Shown here piece by piece: positions 25,007 to 37,900 of a DNA stretch of 64,000 nucleotides. The first letter of the stretch is position 1. The number at the start of each line of letters is the position of its first letter. Origin of the DNA: Paracyclopina nana. Its lineage: Eukaryota > Arthropoda > Copepoda > Cyclopoida > Cyclopettidae. The notes beneath the pieces are model-generated. The model saw nothing but the letters and a program-made list of their open reading frames with translations, made no database searches and was not told the DNA's origin. The DNA lies in assembly GCA_019096065.1 (NCBI GenBank), contig JAGUCH010000006.1:6034001-6098000 (forward strand), read 5' to 3'. Made by a program: the position numbers and the translations under genes.

Positions 25007-27580
25007 CTAAAGGTAGTTTTCGGCAACAACACTTACAGCATGGTCTTCCAAGTAATTGGTCATTTTGCAGCTGGACAAATCTCCCAAGCTTTCCGATCCC
25101 GAGCAACAAGCTTCACTAATGCAGCTTCTCAGAGCTGAAAGCTGACCCATGCTCTCGCCATCATCCCTAAACTATAAAAAAAAAACTAATTAAATATCCT
25201 TTCAAAAACTATGGATTTCTTCACTACCTCGTAATACCAAGGGTCTCCGGATTGGAAGTCATCTAATTCATCACTATCAGCAGCATGAGTTCCAAGGCTC
25301 ATTCTGGTTCTGGAAATTCGTTAAAATCTTTGTTTACAATTCAAGCCAGAGTCAGCTGACGCGATGCATTGCACGCCTGCAATCGAGCGCTCTTTAAAAT
25401 CATGTCAGGGCAAACAGCCTCGAGGGCAAAAAGCCATTTGTGCCATTACATGATAAATGGCAAGAGGCTAATGGACAATTGCAAACTGCTTAGTGCTTAG
25501 GGCAAATGGGTCGCAGCCGCGCTTTTTGTTTTTTATACTCGTGTGCACGTGCGGGCGCGCGCCGGGCACGGCAACAGCGCCAAATAGCGTGACTCAAAAC
25601 AACAACAACAGACTCACGCAAAAAATTGCTGGCAGTTGGACAAGTTTTCCTCAGAACTTTTTGGCCTTTCAACCTCGAACCCACTGTTGGCCACAACAAT
25701 GGCCATGCTTGATTCGGGGCTAATGGGACCGCAAGTCCCACTATCGGCTTCTGTCATGTAATAATGGGCAATTCTACAGGCATGTTCTACTTTGCCCTCT
25801 TGATCGGAATCGAGGCTGTACTCAGCCTCCATTTGCCCCAATGCTGGTCCAAGATGGCAAGCATCCAAGCAAGTAAAACCAGGACAAGATCTAAAAAATG
25901 TAAGTTAAAAAAATAGTTTTATGCATTTTTTCTCAAATTACAATCCTCTGCGGCTGTTGAATTTTGTCAAGTAATAGGGAATTGGGGTTGATCTAGTTGA
26001 CATATGGGCAAGGGCAAAAGTAAAGTCCCTCTGAAAAGCGATGATATTGTCTCCATTTTCATCTTCAGTCAAGTTGGCAACCACCATGGGGTCATGCTTG
26101 GATTGCCTCAAAGTGTTGTCAAAGAGGAAGTTGATGCCATCAATGTCATACTTGTCAACCAACCGACCAATTTCCTCAGCTGCATCTGTAAGCCGGTGTT
26201 TCAATCGCCGATTCGTCAAAATTGTTTCATCCTATCAAGAAAATTAAAAGGTAAGCAACTCAATAGTTAAATTAAGGCGATCTATTACGTTAGGTGACGT
26301 CTTATGTGACGCCTTAATGTCTACACTTTTCCTTAATATGCCACATAAAAGAGCTAAATGATTTTTGAGTGTCATTGATAAGCCCAATTTTGGCTGTTTT
26401 TAAAGCAAAATATTCGAGTCTGCTACATCAGATTAGCAGGCTCCGTCTGGCGCAGTCTGTTTAATGGCGCAGTCTGCTCAATGGCACAATCTACTCAATG
26501 GCACAGTCTGCTCAATGGCGCAGTCTGCTCAATGGCGCAGTCTGCTCAATGGCGCAGTCTGCTCATTGGCGCAGTCTGCTCTATGGTGCAGTATGCTCTA
26601 CGGCGCTCAGAGCTTCTCTGCTCTAAGTCTAATCTAAGGTGCGGTCAACACTACTACACAGTCTGCTATCTAGCCAAGTCTGCTCTATGGCGCAGTCTGT
26701 TCAAGGGCGCAGTCTGTTCAATGGCGCAGTCTACTCAATGATGCAGTCTGCTCAATGGCGCAGTCTGCTCAAGGGCGTAGTCTGTTCAAGGGCGCAGTCT
26801 GCTCAATGGCGCAGTCTACTCAATGATGCAGTCTGCTCAATGGTGCAGTCTGCTCAAGGGCGTAGTCTGCTCAATGGCGCAGTCTGCTCAAGGGCGTAGT
26901 CTGTTCAAGGGCGCAGTCTGTTCAATGGCGCAGTCTACTCAATGATGCAGTCTGCTCAATGGCGCAGTCTGCTCAAGGGCGTAGTCTGTTCAAGGGCGCA
27001 GTCTGCTCAATGGCGCAGTCTACTCAATGATGCAGTCTGCTCAATGGTGCAGTCTGCTCCATGGCACAGTCTGCTCTATGGCGCAGTCTGCTCTACGTCA
27101 CTAACCTTTTCTGCCCTAATTCTAATCTATGGCGCGGTCAACTCTACAACACAGTCTGCTCTCTAGCGTAGTCTGCTCTATGGCGCAGTGCTATAGGCTT
27201 GAAGTCTTGGCATTGCTCTAATGCTCAGTTCTTTTACAAACTCCTTAAAGAATCTGAAGGCGAAATTCCTCTACGCAAAGGAGTTCTCAGTACATAGACT
27301 AGCTGCGTAGGGTTGTCATCATGCATGGATTTGTCATTGGGAACGGTATAGTTGAATAGCATATAAGGCTCAGTACGATGCAGAGCCAATTGTGAGCTTT
27401 TAAAAAAATGCCGCAACAAGTTAGCACACCACAGGGATTTTTGCTTGATCCCTTTATATAGTTAGAGTTGCAATAAACTCAGATTTTTAAATAAAACCTT
27501 ACAGCCAGGCAAGACTTCCAGCATTGTTCTCCATATGTAAATGCGAGAAGGCTGACAAAAATCAAACCAAGCAACTTCAT
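25007..27580 (-). CDS. secreted protein of unknown function, one exon unresolved
   Basis: Minus-strand exons 27503-27580 (signal peptide MKLLGLIFVSLLAFTYG), 27238-27443, 25942-26231, 25681-25890, 25228-25309 and 25007-25171. The last four join in phase. The junction between 27238 and 26231 does not: the natural donor leaves two bases and the next acceptor needs zero. An exon is therefore missing from the model, a different donor is used, or the gene is damaged where the minisatellite expanded. The mature protein has scattered cysteines, an acidic middle and a Ser/Cys-rich end (SALRSCISEACCSG). The run KYDIDGINFLFDN recalls a glycosyl hydrolase 18 strand but lacks the catalytic DxxDxDxE pattern. 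I do not recognise the family. GCT before GTAAGT at 25037 could be another donor, so the C-terminus is uncertain. Confidence 0.55.
26450..27190. repeat. 18-bp coding-phase minisatellite, about 40 units
   Basis: Tandem array with consensus GCGCAGTCTGCTCAATGG and variants (CAAGGG, GTAGTC, CTACTC, GATGCA). Because the unit is 18 bp it stays open in several frames on both strands, which creates spurious ORFs. A higher-order block of about five units recurs around 26770, 26895 and 26975. A unique-looking module containing GCTCTA, TCTAATCTA and GCGGTCAAC occurs at both ends (about 26590-26690 and 27085-27190), so the array probably grew by segmental duplication. It lies in the intron of the secreted-protein gene where the exon phases fail to match. 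Confidence 0.9.
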
Positions 27581-27773
27581 GCTGTTACCAGAGACCAGAT
27601 TCGACTAGCCTTACAATTGCTATGATCCATGTCAGAATCATTGCACAAGTGTGGATAATCTCCCTAGGGCTTAACATAGGATTATGGAAAATGAAAAATT
27701 CTGATATGCCCTTTTTTTGGATGCTGACTCTCGAATTTTTATTTTGCAATTGTCACTTTTTTGACTCAATCAA

Positions 27774-29471
<1,698 letters not shown>

Positions 29472-31995
29472 CTTGTCATCTGATGGGTAATGTCTCAAGA
29501 TTCAAGGGTTTTATAGGGAAGATTTTTAGTGATGACAGGTGTGCATCAAACGCTGAATACTTTTTCTTAATGCAAGATTCCAAGTAAGTAATGTGACTAT
29601 TAGGCATGTTTGACATTATTGGAATGCACTCAGCTCTTAGTTTTTCTATGAATAGTTTCCTTTGACAGATGTGGCGATACTTTTAAAAGTTCTTGGGAAA
29701 ACTTGTATTGCAATGTAATTTGGGGAAAATTTGACTATATGTGGATCCTACAAAATTGGGCAGCTAAGCTTAAGCAAAAATTTCTCAGCATCTTCTCTGC
29801 TTATTCGAACCAAAATTGGCGAGGTTCATCAGAATTGCCTTTTAATTGTTCATGCATAATACAATGCTATTATTATTTGTGAGCTCTTGTGGATTTTCAA
29901 GTGAGATGCTGAGTTTTCCTTGATTTACATTTAAGCGCAAATCAATTACATGTGTATTTGGAATTATTTTTATGTCAAAATAAGCTAGTTGAGATTTTCA
30001 AAAATAATATTTCTAAAAATGTGCCCTGCATGCCAAATTAGAGCTGAGTTCTCTCAGTGGTTCCAGATTGTGGCTCCAAGTCAACTGTGGACGGTTGTGT
30101 ATATAATAGTGGCTTAGTCTCTTCTGGAGATTTCATAGTGACCAAGCCACGGTCATTACCGATTCTTATGTAGTTCCATCGCAACCTACTCAGTACATAA
30201 GAAACGATAATGACCGTGGCTTGGTCACTATGAAATCTCCAGAAGAGACTAAGCCAGTGTTATGCTTTATTGCCTTATTGTCAGTGTATAGAATACGCAC
30301 ACTGGGCCAAAATGACAATCAGATTCCGCTACCTTATTCATAATTGCGTAAAAACCACTTTCTACAAATATGCTGCACAAGTTTGCATCAAAATGCCTAT
30401 TTTTAGCATATTTTGACATTTTCCAGTTGTAATTTGGAAACTGCTGATTAATCTCACTTTTTTAAAAGTAACTGTGTATAGAAAAAGACATGATTGGGCT
30501 TGTTTGGAAAAATGGATCGTTCCACTTGGCGTCGTCTTTCCTTCTAAAAAACTGATCGAATTTGAATTAGGTTGACGCAATAATTTTACTACCAGTAGCA
30601 CCACTTATTTCATGTTAAAAATTATAATTATGCTGAATATTGCTCAAGTGAATTAAAAAGATCAGATCTATTGCTCTGTTGACAGAAACTCACCAAAGTG
30701 CCATTAAGAAACAATCATGGCATAAAGCACCTGAAAAGCCACAATTTCAATATTTCATGAACTTGATGATGTCAATTTCAGTACTGAAAACTAAAAAGAA
30801 ATTTGCATTCCGGACATCAAATCTCATTTTTTGATAAAATGACTCTTGAAAGCTTAAAAAAATTTTTTAAGCGTCAAAAATGGTCAACATTTCAGTTTTT
30901 GAGCCTGGAATGCTTTGGAAGGTTTTAGGCATACTTCAACGTTGATTTGAGGGCTAGAGTGATTTTTCAGTGGTTGCAGTTCTTTAAAGGCTTGCAGGTG
31001 CGTTGAAGAAACCTCAGAATGAAAGAAACAGCTAGTGGTTTCACACTGAGATTATCAGAGCAAGCAAATCTTTGTGCAGAGGGCGTGGCATATAGGTACG
31101 CTGCACACTGAGGAATCTATGCTAAAAATGTCACACAGCCATAATCAAGCTTTTTTTTAAATACTGAAGCTGAAATCCCATTTCAATCATTTGGGGCCTT
31201 AAAATAGGTGGACACTTTTTAAGGCCATGTGCACAGTGTGAGACAAGATCAAGTGGCCTATGGCACAGGTGACACATTATGGTACATTTTTCCACGTGGA
31301 AACCACGCTTGGCTGGTCATTATTCCATACAGTAAAACGATTTTCTCATTTCGAAGATGATCGTCACAATAAATCACTTGTGTCTTATTAGGCCCAATTA
31401 AGCTGAAAAGCAATTTAAGCAAACATGTATTTAAGCCCAATACTCTTAAGAGTTAAAAAAGAAAGCATTCTTATTAAAATTTGTCTTGACTAAAAACAAG
31501 TCTTTTTTGGCTAAAAAACTTTAGAGAGTCATATATGTTTCTTCTCGGTTTCCTGTGCTGAAATTACATTAAGTATGATTTTGTCCCATAGATGAACATC
31601 ACATTAAAATAGTTCAAGCTTGGCAAACACGGCTGTGATTGAGTGAAAAAAAGGACCTTGGATAAATGCTATTTTGTTGAAAATCATTTGAGCCAAGTTG
31701 TGTACTGTTCGCCTATATGACCTCTTCACAGTCATTGCACAAAATGCTGTTGTGGAAAAAGTTGGTTTTATATATTGTGATTCGGTGCACCGCGCGGCGC
31801 GCTCGCGCACGTGGTATCAATGCGCTACAGTAAGCTCTCGCGCGACCAATTCCAGACAGTAAGCAGTTGGCGATGAGATAGACACAAACCACCGAAAAGT
31901 GACAGCTTGGAAAAGCTCGCAAAAATCATTTCATCGAGTGTTAATAGAGAAAAAACATACCTACTAACAATAAGTGTATCATCTACAGCCCTGCA
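29472..31995. other. intergenic, contains one long hairpin
   Basis: No gene supported. A GC-rich patch with CGCGCGGCGCGCTCGCGCACG at about 31790-31812 sits ~200 bp before the proposed first exon of the PAN/ZP gene and may be promoter-proximal. Confidence 0.5.
30110..30256. repeat. 147-nt nearly perfect hairpin
   Basis: Left arm 30110-30172 begins TGGCTTAGTCTCTTCTGG. The right arm 30194-30256 is its reverse complement with only two or three mismatches near the 21-nt loop. The outer ~48 bp pair perfectly. If transcribed it would give a 63-bp dsRNA stem. Either a foldback MITE or a hairpin-siRNA/miRNA-like locus could look like this; no target duplication was recognised. Confidence 0.85.
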
Positions 31996-34900
31996 ATGAT
32001 CGTCAGAAAGGTAAGAAAATCCATTTTTTTATGTGGTGTTCATGTACTTTTTCCATGTAATTTTTCTTGCATAATAACATATTCACTGCAATTTTCTGAG
32101 ATACCTTCCAATAAGTTTAGGTTTGATTTCAGTTGAAAGCACAGAAAAAACAAAAAGCAAATGTGTAATGGTTTTTACATGTACAGTAGATGAACACCAC
32201 ATAATGGAGCAGTAGAGTTATTTGACCATAAATCCAACTTTTACTTCGATGCCACTTTTTCAATGTGCTCTTTTTCGACTGTTTGATCGATGTGACCTAG
32301 GCTAGGGGGTGGATTTCCCAGTACATATGACAGCTCACAAAGGTTATTAAAAAAAGGGCAATTCTGAGAGAAATTAGCCACGCTTCTCATCATGACAGTG
32401 CTATTATATGGCCACACACTCGAACCAACAGCAACAACAACAACCTTGAAGTTCTTAGAAAGCAGAAAATTCATGGGATGTTTGCGTGCGTTGTGTGCAA
32501 ACCAACCTCATTTCTCGTATGCAAGGGGCTGAAAAATTGATTCAAGTCTTGTTGCTTTGTCATAACCATGTCGTGTGACTCAGGGCCAAAAAGGTATCAT
32601 AAAATATTCAGGCAATTAGGGCAATAATAAAGGAGCAGTACTGTATTTAGCGCTTAACAAATTTATAAAAAATAGAAATCTTTGTCCTTTTTGAGCCTTG
32701 TCATTTTCAAGAACTGAAAGCACAATTGAATGGGTTTAATCGAGTCTCATTATTTGAAGTATTGGAACAAATGAGCAATCTTTGTAAAAAAAATACAGAG
32801 ACATCAGGAAAAAAAATCAAGCATAGATGAACAGCGTATTAAAAAAAGCCTCATATTTCGGCCATTCTGCGGTTTCTGTTGAAATGCCAAGTCACTCAAC
32901 ATGAATCTTAGTAAAAGTATTTATTTGACTACTGCATTGGTAAAGCTATCCAAAAATCGATTTTTTGCATGTTTGGCTTTCCAAATTTCCAGAATACAGC
33001 AGAGATCACGTATTTATTGCAGTATTGCATGTTCATACGCAAAAATGGCAGCAGTCATGGCAAAATGTTGATAAATCATTGCCATTTGCTACTAACTTTG
33101 GTTATTCATTAGGTCATCAGGCTTAAAGAGGACATTTTTCAATTCAAGTGACGACAACAACAAAATTACCGTCATTTTTTCAAACATCTTCAAATCATCA
33201 TTTTTTATGTTATGACAAACATTTTTTTTTGTAAAAGAATATGATTTGTATCAACTGTGCGAATAATGAATCGTGATTATAATCGCTCAATTTTGCTTTC
33301 AGTTCTAACAAATAAAGCAGCTCATTAAGGACCAATATTTATTTTAAGCTAAGTGTCGCAGTCATTCAAAGTATTTTTAAGTACATTTTTCCCAGCTGAA
33401 TTCTGCATGCATGCAGATGCAAGTTCAAAGCTTAATAATTAGGGGGGGTAAACAGATTCATACCTGACGCACTCTACAACAGTTGATATTATAGCACATA
33501 TTGATTAACCTATTTATAGGTTGCTGTCAGCAAAATTATTTGTACACATGCAAGTAAGAAAGGGGGGATGTTTGCTACCGCAACAAGGGGTGGGGTTAAA
33601 TGCATGAAATATTAATTTTTCAGCCTTCAATTCAAAAGGCTTTTCAGGTCAATAACCTGTGAAAGAACCATCATCCACTTGTGGTGCTATTATTACTATT
33701 AGATTTGACGGATGTTTTAAATCGTTTTTGCTATTTCTATTTTTGGGATCCGCCCCAAATTGTCTCCTTTTGTTGGCAGACGTACCACTTTATTCTACTA
33801 ACTTATAGGTGTGTAATTTGGCACGCGTTTATTTTATGCTTGCTTGGCCAAATACAGAAGAAATGGAATTCCAAGTGATTAAGCTCTTTTTCTCCAGAAT
33901 AAGCGCAAAGTCATCTATTGGCTCTGTTCTTGAGAATAATGGCAGATAAATTAAGCTTGAACGAGTTTTTTACATGCGGACATTTCAATTTTTGGCAAAA
34001 AAACACTGCAAGTCAAGGCTGAATTCGGTTTGGTGAGCACAGACAAAAAAGGGTTGCAGTAAACATTTAATCCAGTTTTCAGGTGCAAAAATAGATAAAG
34101 TATAACGGAAGTAATCATTTACCACCTTTTTTATGTACCTTTTTGGACAGGAAATAAGAATGCAAACAAGTGGTGTTTTTCCTGGCATTTTGGCTTTCTA
34201 ATACTGTTTTTTAGCTACACCCAAATAATGTAAAAAAGCCAATAATAGTGCACTTCATCATTGGCTATTAAGCAATGTATTGTTGTTGGTATTTTACACG
34301 TTTTATGTATGCAAAAAAGGTAAATAGAAGGTCCGGAAGCCAAAGTTGAATGGGGAGACCAAGGCCACGCCTAACCTGTTTTTCAGCAAACAATGCCACC
34401 ATTTTATGTGGTTTCAAAGCTGCCACCATTGAGGTCATGAGCATTTGAATTTGAAGCTAGCTGTATTTATTCTAGTGAGACTCACTTGGTTATGACAAGC
34501 GTGGCATCGAAAATTACCCCAATCTAATCTACAACACTAATGAATGTAATTCTTCAAAAGAAAAAAAACGATTGTACTGTTCAAGTTCGAATCCGCAAAA
34601 TATCGAAATGTAAAAGTTCGAAAAGTGAAATTTCGATCTGCAAAACTTCGTTAGGTAAAACTTTCCGACCACCTACCTAGCCTAAAACATGAGAAGCTGA
34701 TTCTAGTCTAAATAAAGCTTTAATTTCATATTTATATTGAGATCAATCTTATTTGCTATGTTTGCTACATCCAAGATTGTTTCCCAAAGGAAAAATGGGC
34801 AAGTTTAAATTGGAATTATGGTCCTTTTTGACTAAAATTGCCTATTTTTACTATAATTACTCAATTTTTTTAAAGGATTACTTCATGGCAGTTAAACGGA

Positions 34901-37900
34901 ATGGCTTTAAATCTAAAAACACAAGTCACTTAATATCAAGATGTCATAGTCCTGATGTTATGCATAAGTAAAAAAGAGTAACCATTTAAAATAATTCATT
35001 TGGAACAGTTTAAGGGGGATTTTTACTGAGTAAATATTTTTTCATTATCAGTTTTAGTAGTAGTTGCAACAATGATCGAATTTTTGCGGATTGGAACTTT
35101 ACCTTTCAAACTTTAAACCTATCGAACTTTTGCGGATTCGAACTTCGACCTGTCGAACTTTTGCGGATTCGAATCTGAACAGATATACCAAAAAAACTGC
35201 TTCATTTCATGCATTAATTACATTAGAAAAATTCTAAGAAAAGATTTTTGTAAGTGAGCTTAAGGCCGAAAAATTAGGCTTGTCTTTAAGGAAAAATTAG
35301 TGAAATGCCCTAAAATGTGTGGCTCGTTTTTCAGCGTCATCGGAGGTCACCACACATTTGGAATCATCTGCTGCCCACCGCAATGGCAATTTTGCTGAGC
35401 TTAAGTAGTGCAAGTGGCCAATGTTTTGGCGGTGTAGAGACCTATGAAAAAACCTCAGGGACAACAGTGATGTGTCAGTCCACAGAGTGCAACATTAGAG
35501 GCCTTTTAACCCAACCAGACACCTCAGTGACCCGCGATTGCATCGCCATCTGCAAGCAGTCTTCGGCTTGCACCACTTTCACAGTAGGCAAGTGTAATTA
35601 CCACCTTTGCTTTGCTGTGCTTGCATGTCCACTTCTCACCTCAAAATGATGTGGAGTTCATCTGCTAATTTCCAACCTAAATACCATTTTTAATTTAGTT
35701 TCTGCGAACTGGACCAAAAACTTTAAAAAAGTAATCAAGATTTTGGCTTTCAAACTCAAAATTGCATTTCAAATATAATTTCAATTCAATATTGTTAAAT
35801 TGTAGGCAATTTTGCCCAAGCATCAACAACATTGAAAATTTGCCCAAAACTTTGATTTTTACTCTAATTCGAAAATTTCAGGGATTCAAGCAGAAAATTC
35901 TTGCCTGAATATGTGTACGTTTCCTAGGAATATGAAGGATAAATAGATTTGAAACTACTTGCAAATCTAAAGTATTTCGGCACTGATTCAGACAAGTATG
36001 CAGATGAACGCCTCATTAATTCGTGGAAAAGCAGTCGACATAAGCTTCCGTGATGAGGACAAGTCATGTCACAAAAAGCTAAACAAAGGCCTTTTCACAA
36101 GAAAAAAGGTCACTAACCTTTTGCTCTTTTCTATGCTTCTTATTATTTGCAGATTATGCCAACAGTCGTTGCCAAAGTTTTGACTTAGACACAAATTCGC
36201 GATCTGGTCGTAAAAAGCTGGAAAAGGACTCGATTGTCAACTTTTTCGAGAAGATTTGCCTGCGAGGAGGTAAATAATGTAACAACCATGACTCACGCCA
36301 TACTACTAGCCTTTTAGTGGTCTTTGTGGGGAAAGGCCATAATTAAGCAATTATTGTTGCTCAAGGCCAAATAACTTTGGCTGTTTGACAGGTTTTTAGC
36401 ATTTAGACAAAACATTCTTCCGATTTGGCAATTTTCAAAGGCATTTCGGCATTTTTCCAAAAGCTGGGTCCCATAGCCTTGTAACTTTAAAAAAATAAAG
36501 GCCAATGCAGAACTTTGCTTTCCCCCCCAAAAAAAAGTATACTCACCAACGTATACCGAAAAATGACAATTTACCTATTTTTGGCAGATAATTCTTTGTA
36601 AGGTGTCATTACTGCAATTTACCATGATAATTTTGGGTATGACAGTAGGAAATATTTGGGCCTTGATTCTACAATGTATCATTATTCACATGACATACCA
36701 CTGATTTAGACGTCCAAATGTAGTTATAGTAGTGCCAGTACCATATTATTATGTTTTGATTAATTTGCAGTGCGGCAAAATCAGTTTGACAAATTGTGTA
36801 ATTCCGAGCGAGGTTGGGCTTTCGAGAGGGTGATCAATGGAGCTCTTGATGGTTACGATCACAAAACCAAAGATGGCGTCGAGTCACGCAACGAGTGTGC
36901 TCGTTTATGCCTACTCGAAACGGATTTCGAGTGCCGTTCAGCTGAGTACGACTTCGAGGGCAAAATTTGCATTCTCAGCAGAGAGGATCGGCGAACTCAG
37001 CCAGAGGCGTTTAGGTCCAATATCATTGGTGTCGACTACATCGAGAACCAATGTGCAAAACGTACGTTGCTCAAGCCTGTTCGCATGCTCATCAAGCAAG
37101 GCAGAGCAAAGCTGAGCAAAGCACTCGTTAAGCTTTTTCTCAGCATTCGATGAACATATAGGCATGACATTTTCTAGCTTTCATCTTGACAACAAAATAA
37201 ATGTATACATTTGGTTCTGAGCCGAGGCCAATTTCCTGAAGGTCGGTTTAACCTTTGACATCAGATCATTAGCCTTGGATCAAATTTTATGCGAACATTT
37301 ACATTGACGCTAAGAAAAAAAGCTAGATAATTTGGTGCCGTTACGCTCATGGATTGCTGAGATTCAAGCTTAAACGTGATTTGCTCGGCTTTGCTCTGCC
37401 TTGCTTAATGAGCAAGCGAGCAGGCTTGGAAGTCGTAAAAGAGAAATATTTTTATTTTAAAAAGTGCATTTTTATAATATGCATTTTTGTTTACGACAGC
37501 ATTGCCAGATTGTAGCTATACAACTGCCAAGCAGGACGTGACAGTCATTGCCATGGATGACACCATTTTCTCCAGGAGCTTGAGCGACTGCCAAAGATTC
37601 TGCGATGATGCCAGAGCCTTCAATTGCCGCAGCTATGCTCAAAAGGGGGATAGATGCTACCTGAGTGGAGATGATACTGTGACACTGCCGGATGTGCCTC
37701 AACCAGTTGACATTGGTGCACTCTACAAAGAAAAAGTCTGCACCAGAAGTAAGCCTAAATGCATATTGCTTTTTGAGGGTAATAAGGTCAAGGCCATTTT
37801 AAAAGCCGACCTTCAACCAATGTAATGTCGATAAGTAATTTGTCACTTTTTGAATTAGTCTGAAAGTTAAATTGATAGATAATGATCAACATTCATAGTT

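Noticed and set aside
25942-26231. KYDIDGINF as a glycosyl hydrolase 18 catalytic strand
   Set aside because: The DxxDxDxE pattern and the catalytic Glu are absent, and no other GH18 block was found in the gene.
26481-27166. Three plus-strand ORFs of 74-86 codons rich in MAQSAQWRSLL
   Set aside because: They are a by-product of the 18-bp repeat period; reverse-strand frames are open for the same reason.
26450-27190. Array considered as CRISPR-like
   Set aside because: Units are contiguous without unique spacers and the genome is eukaryotic.
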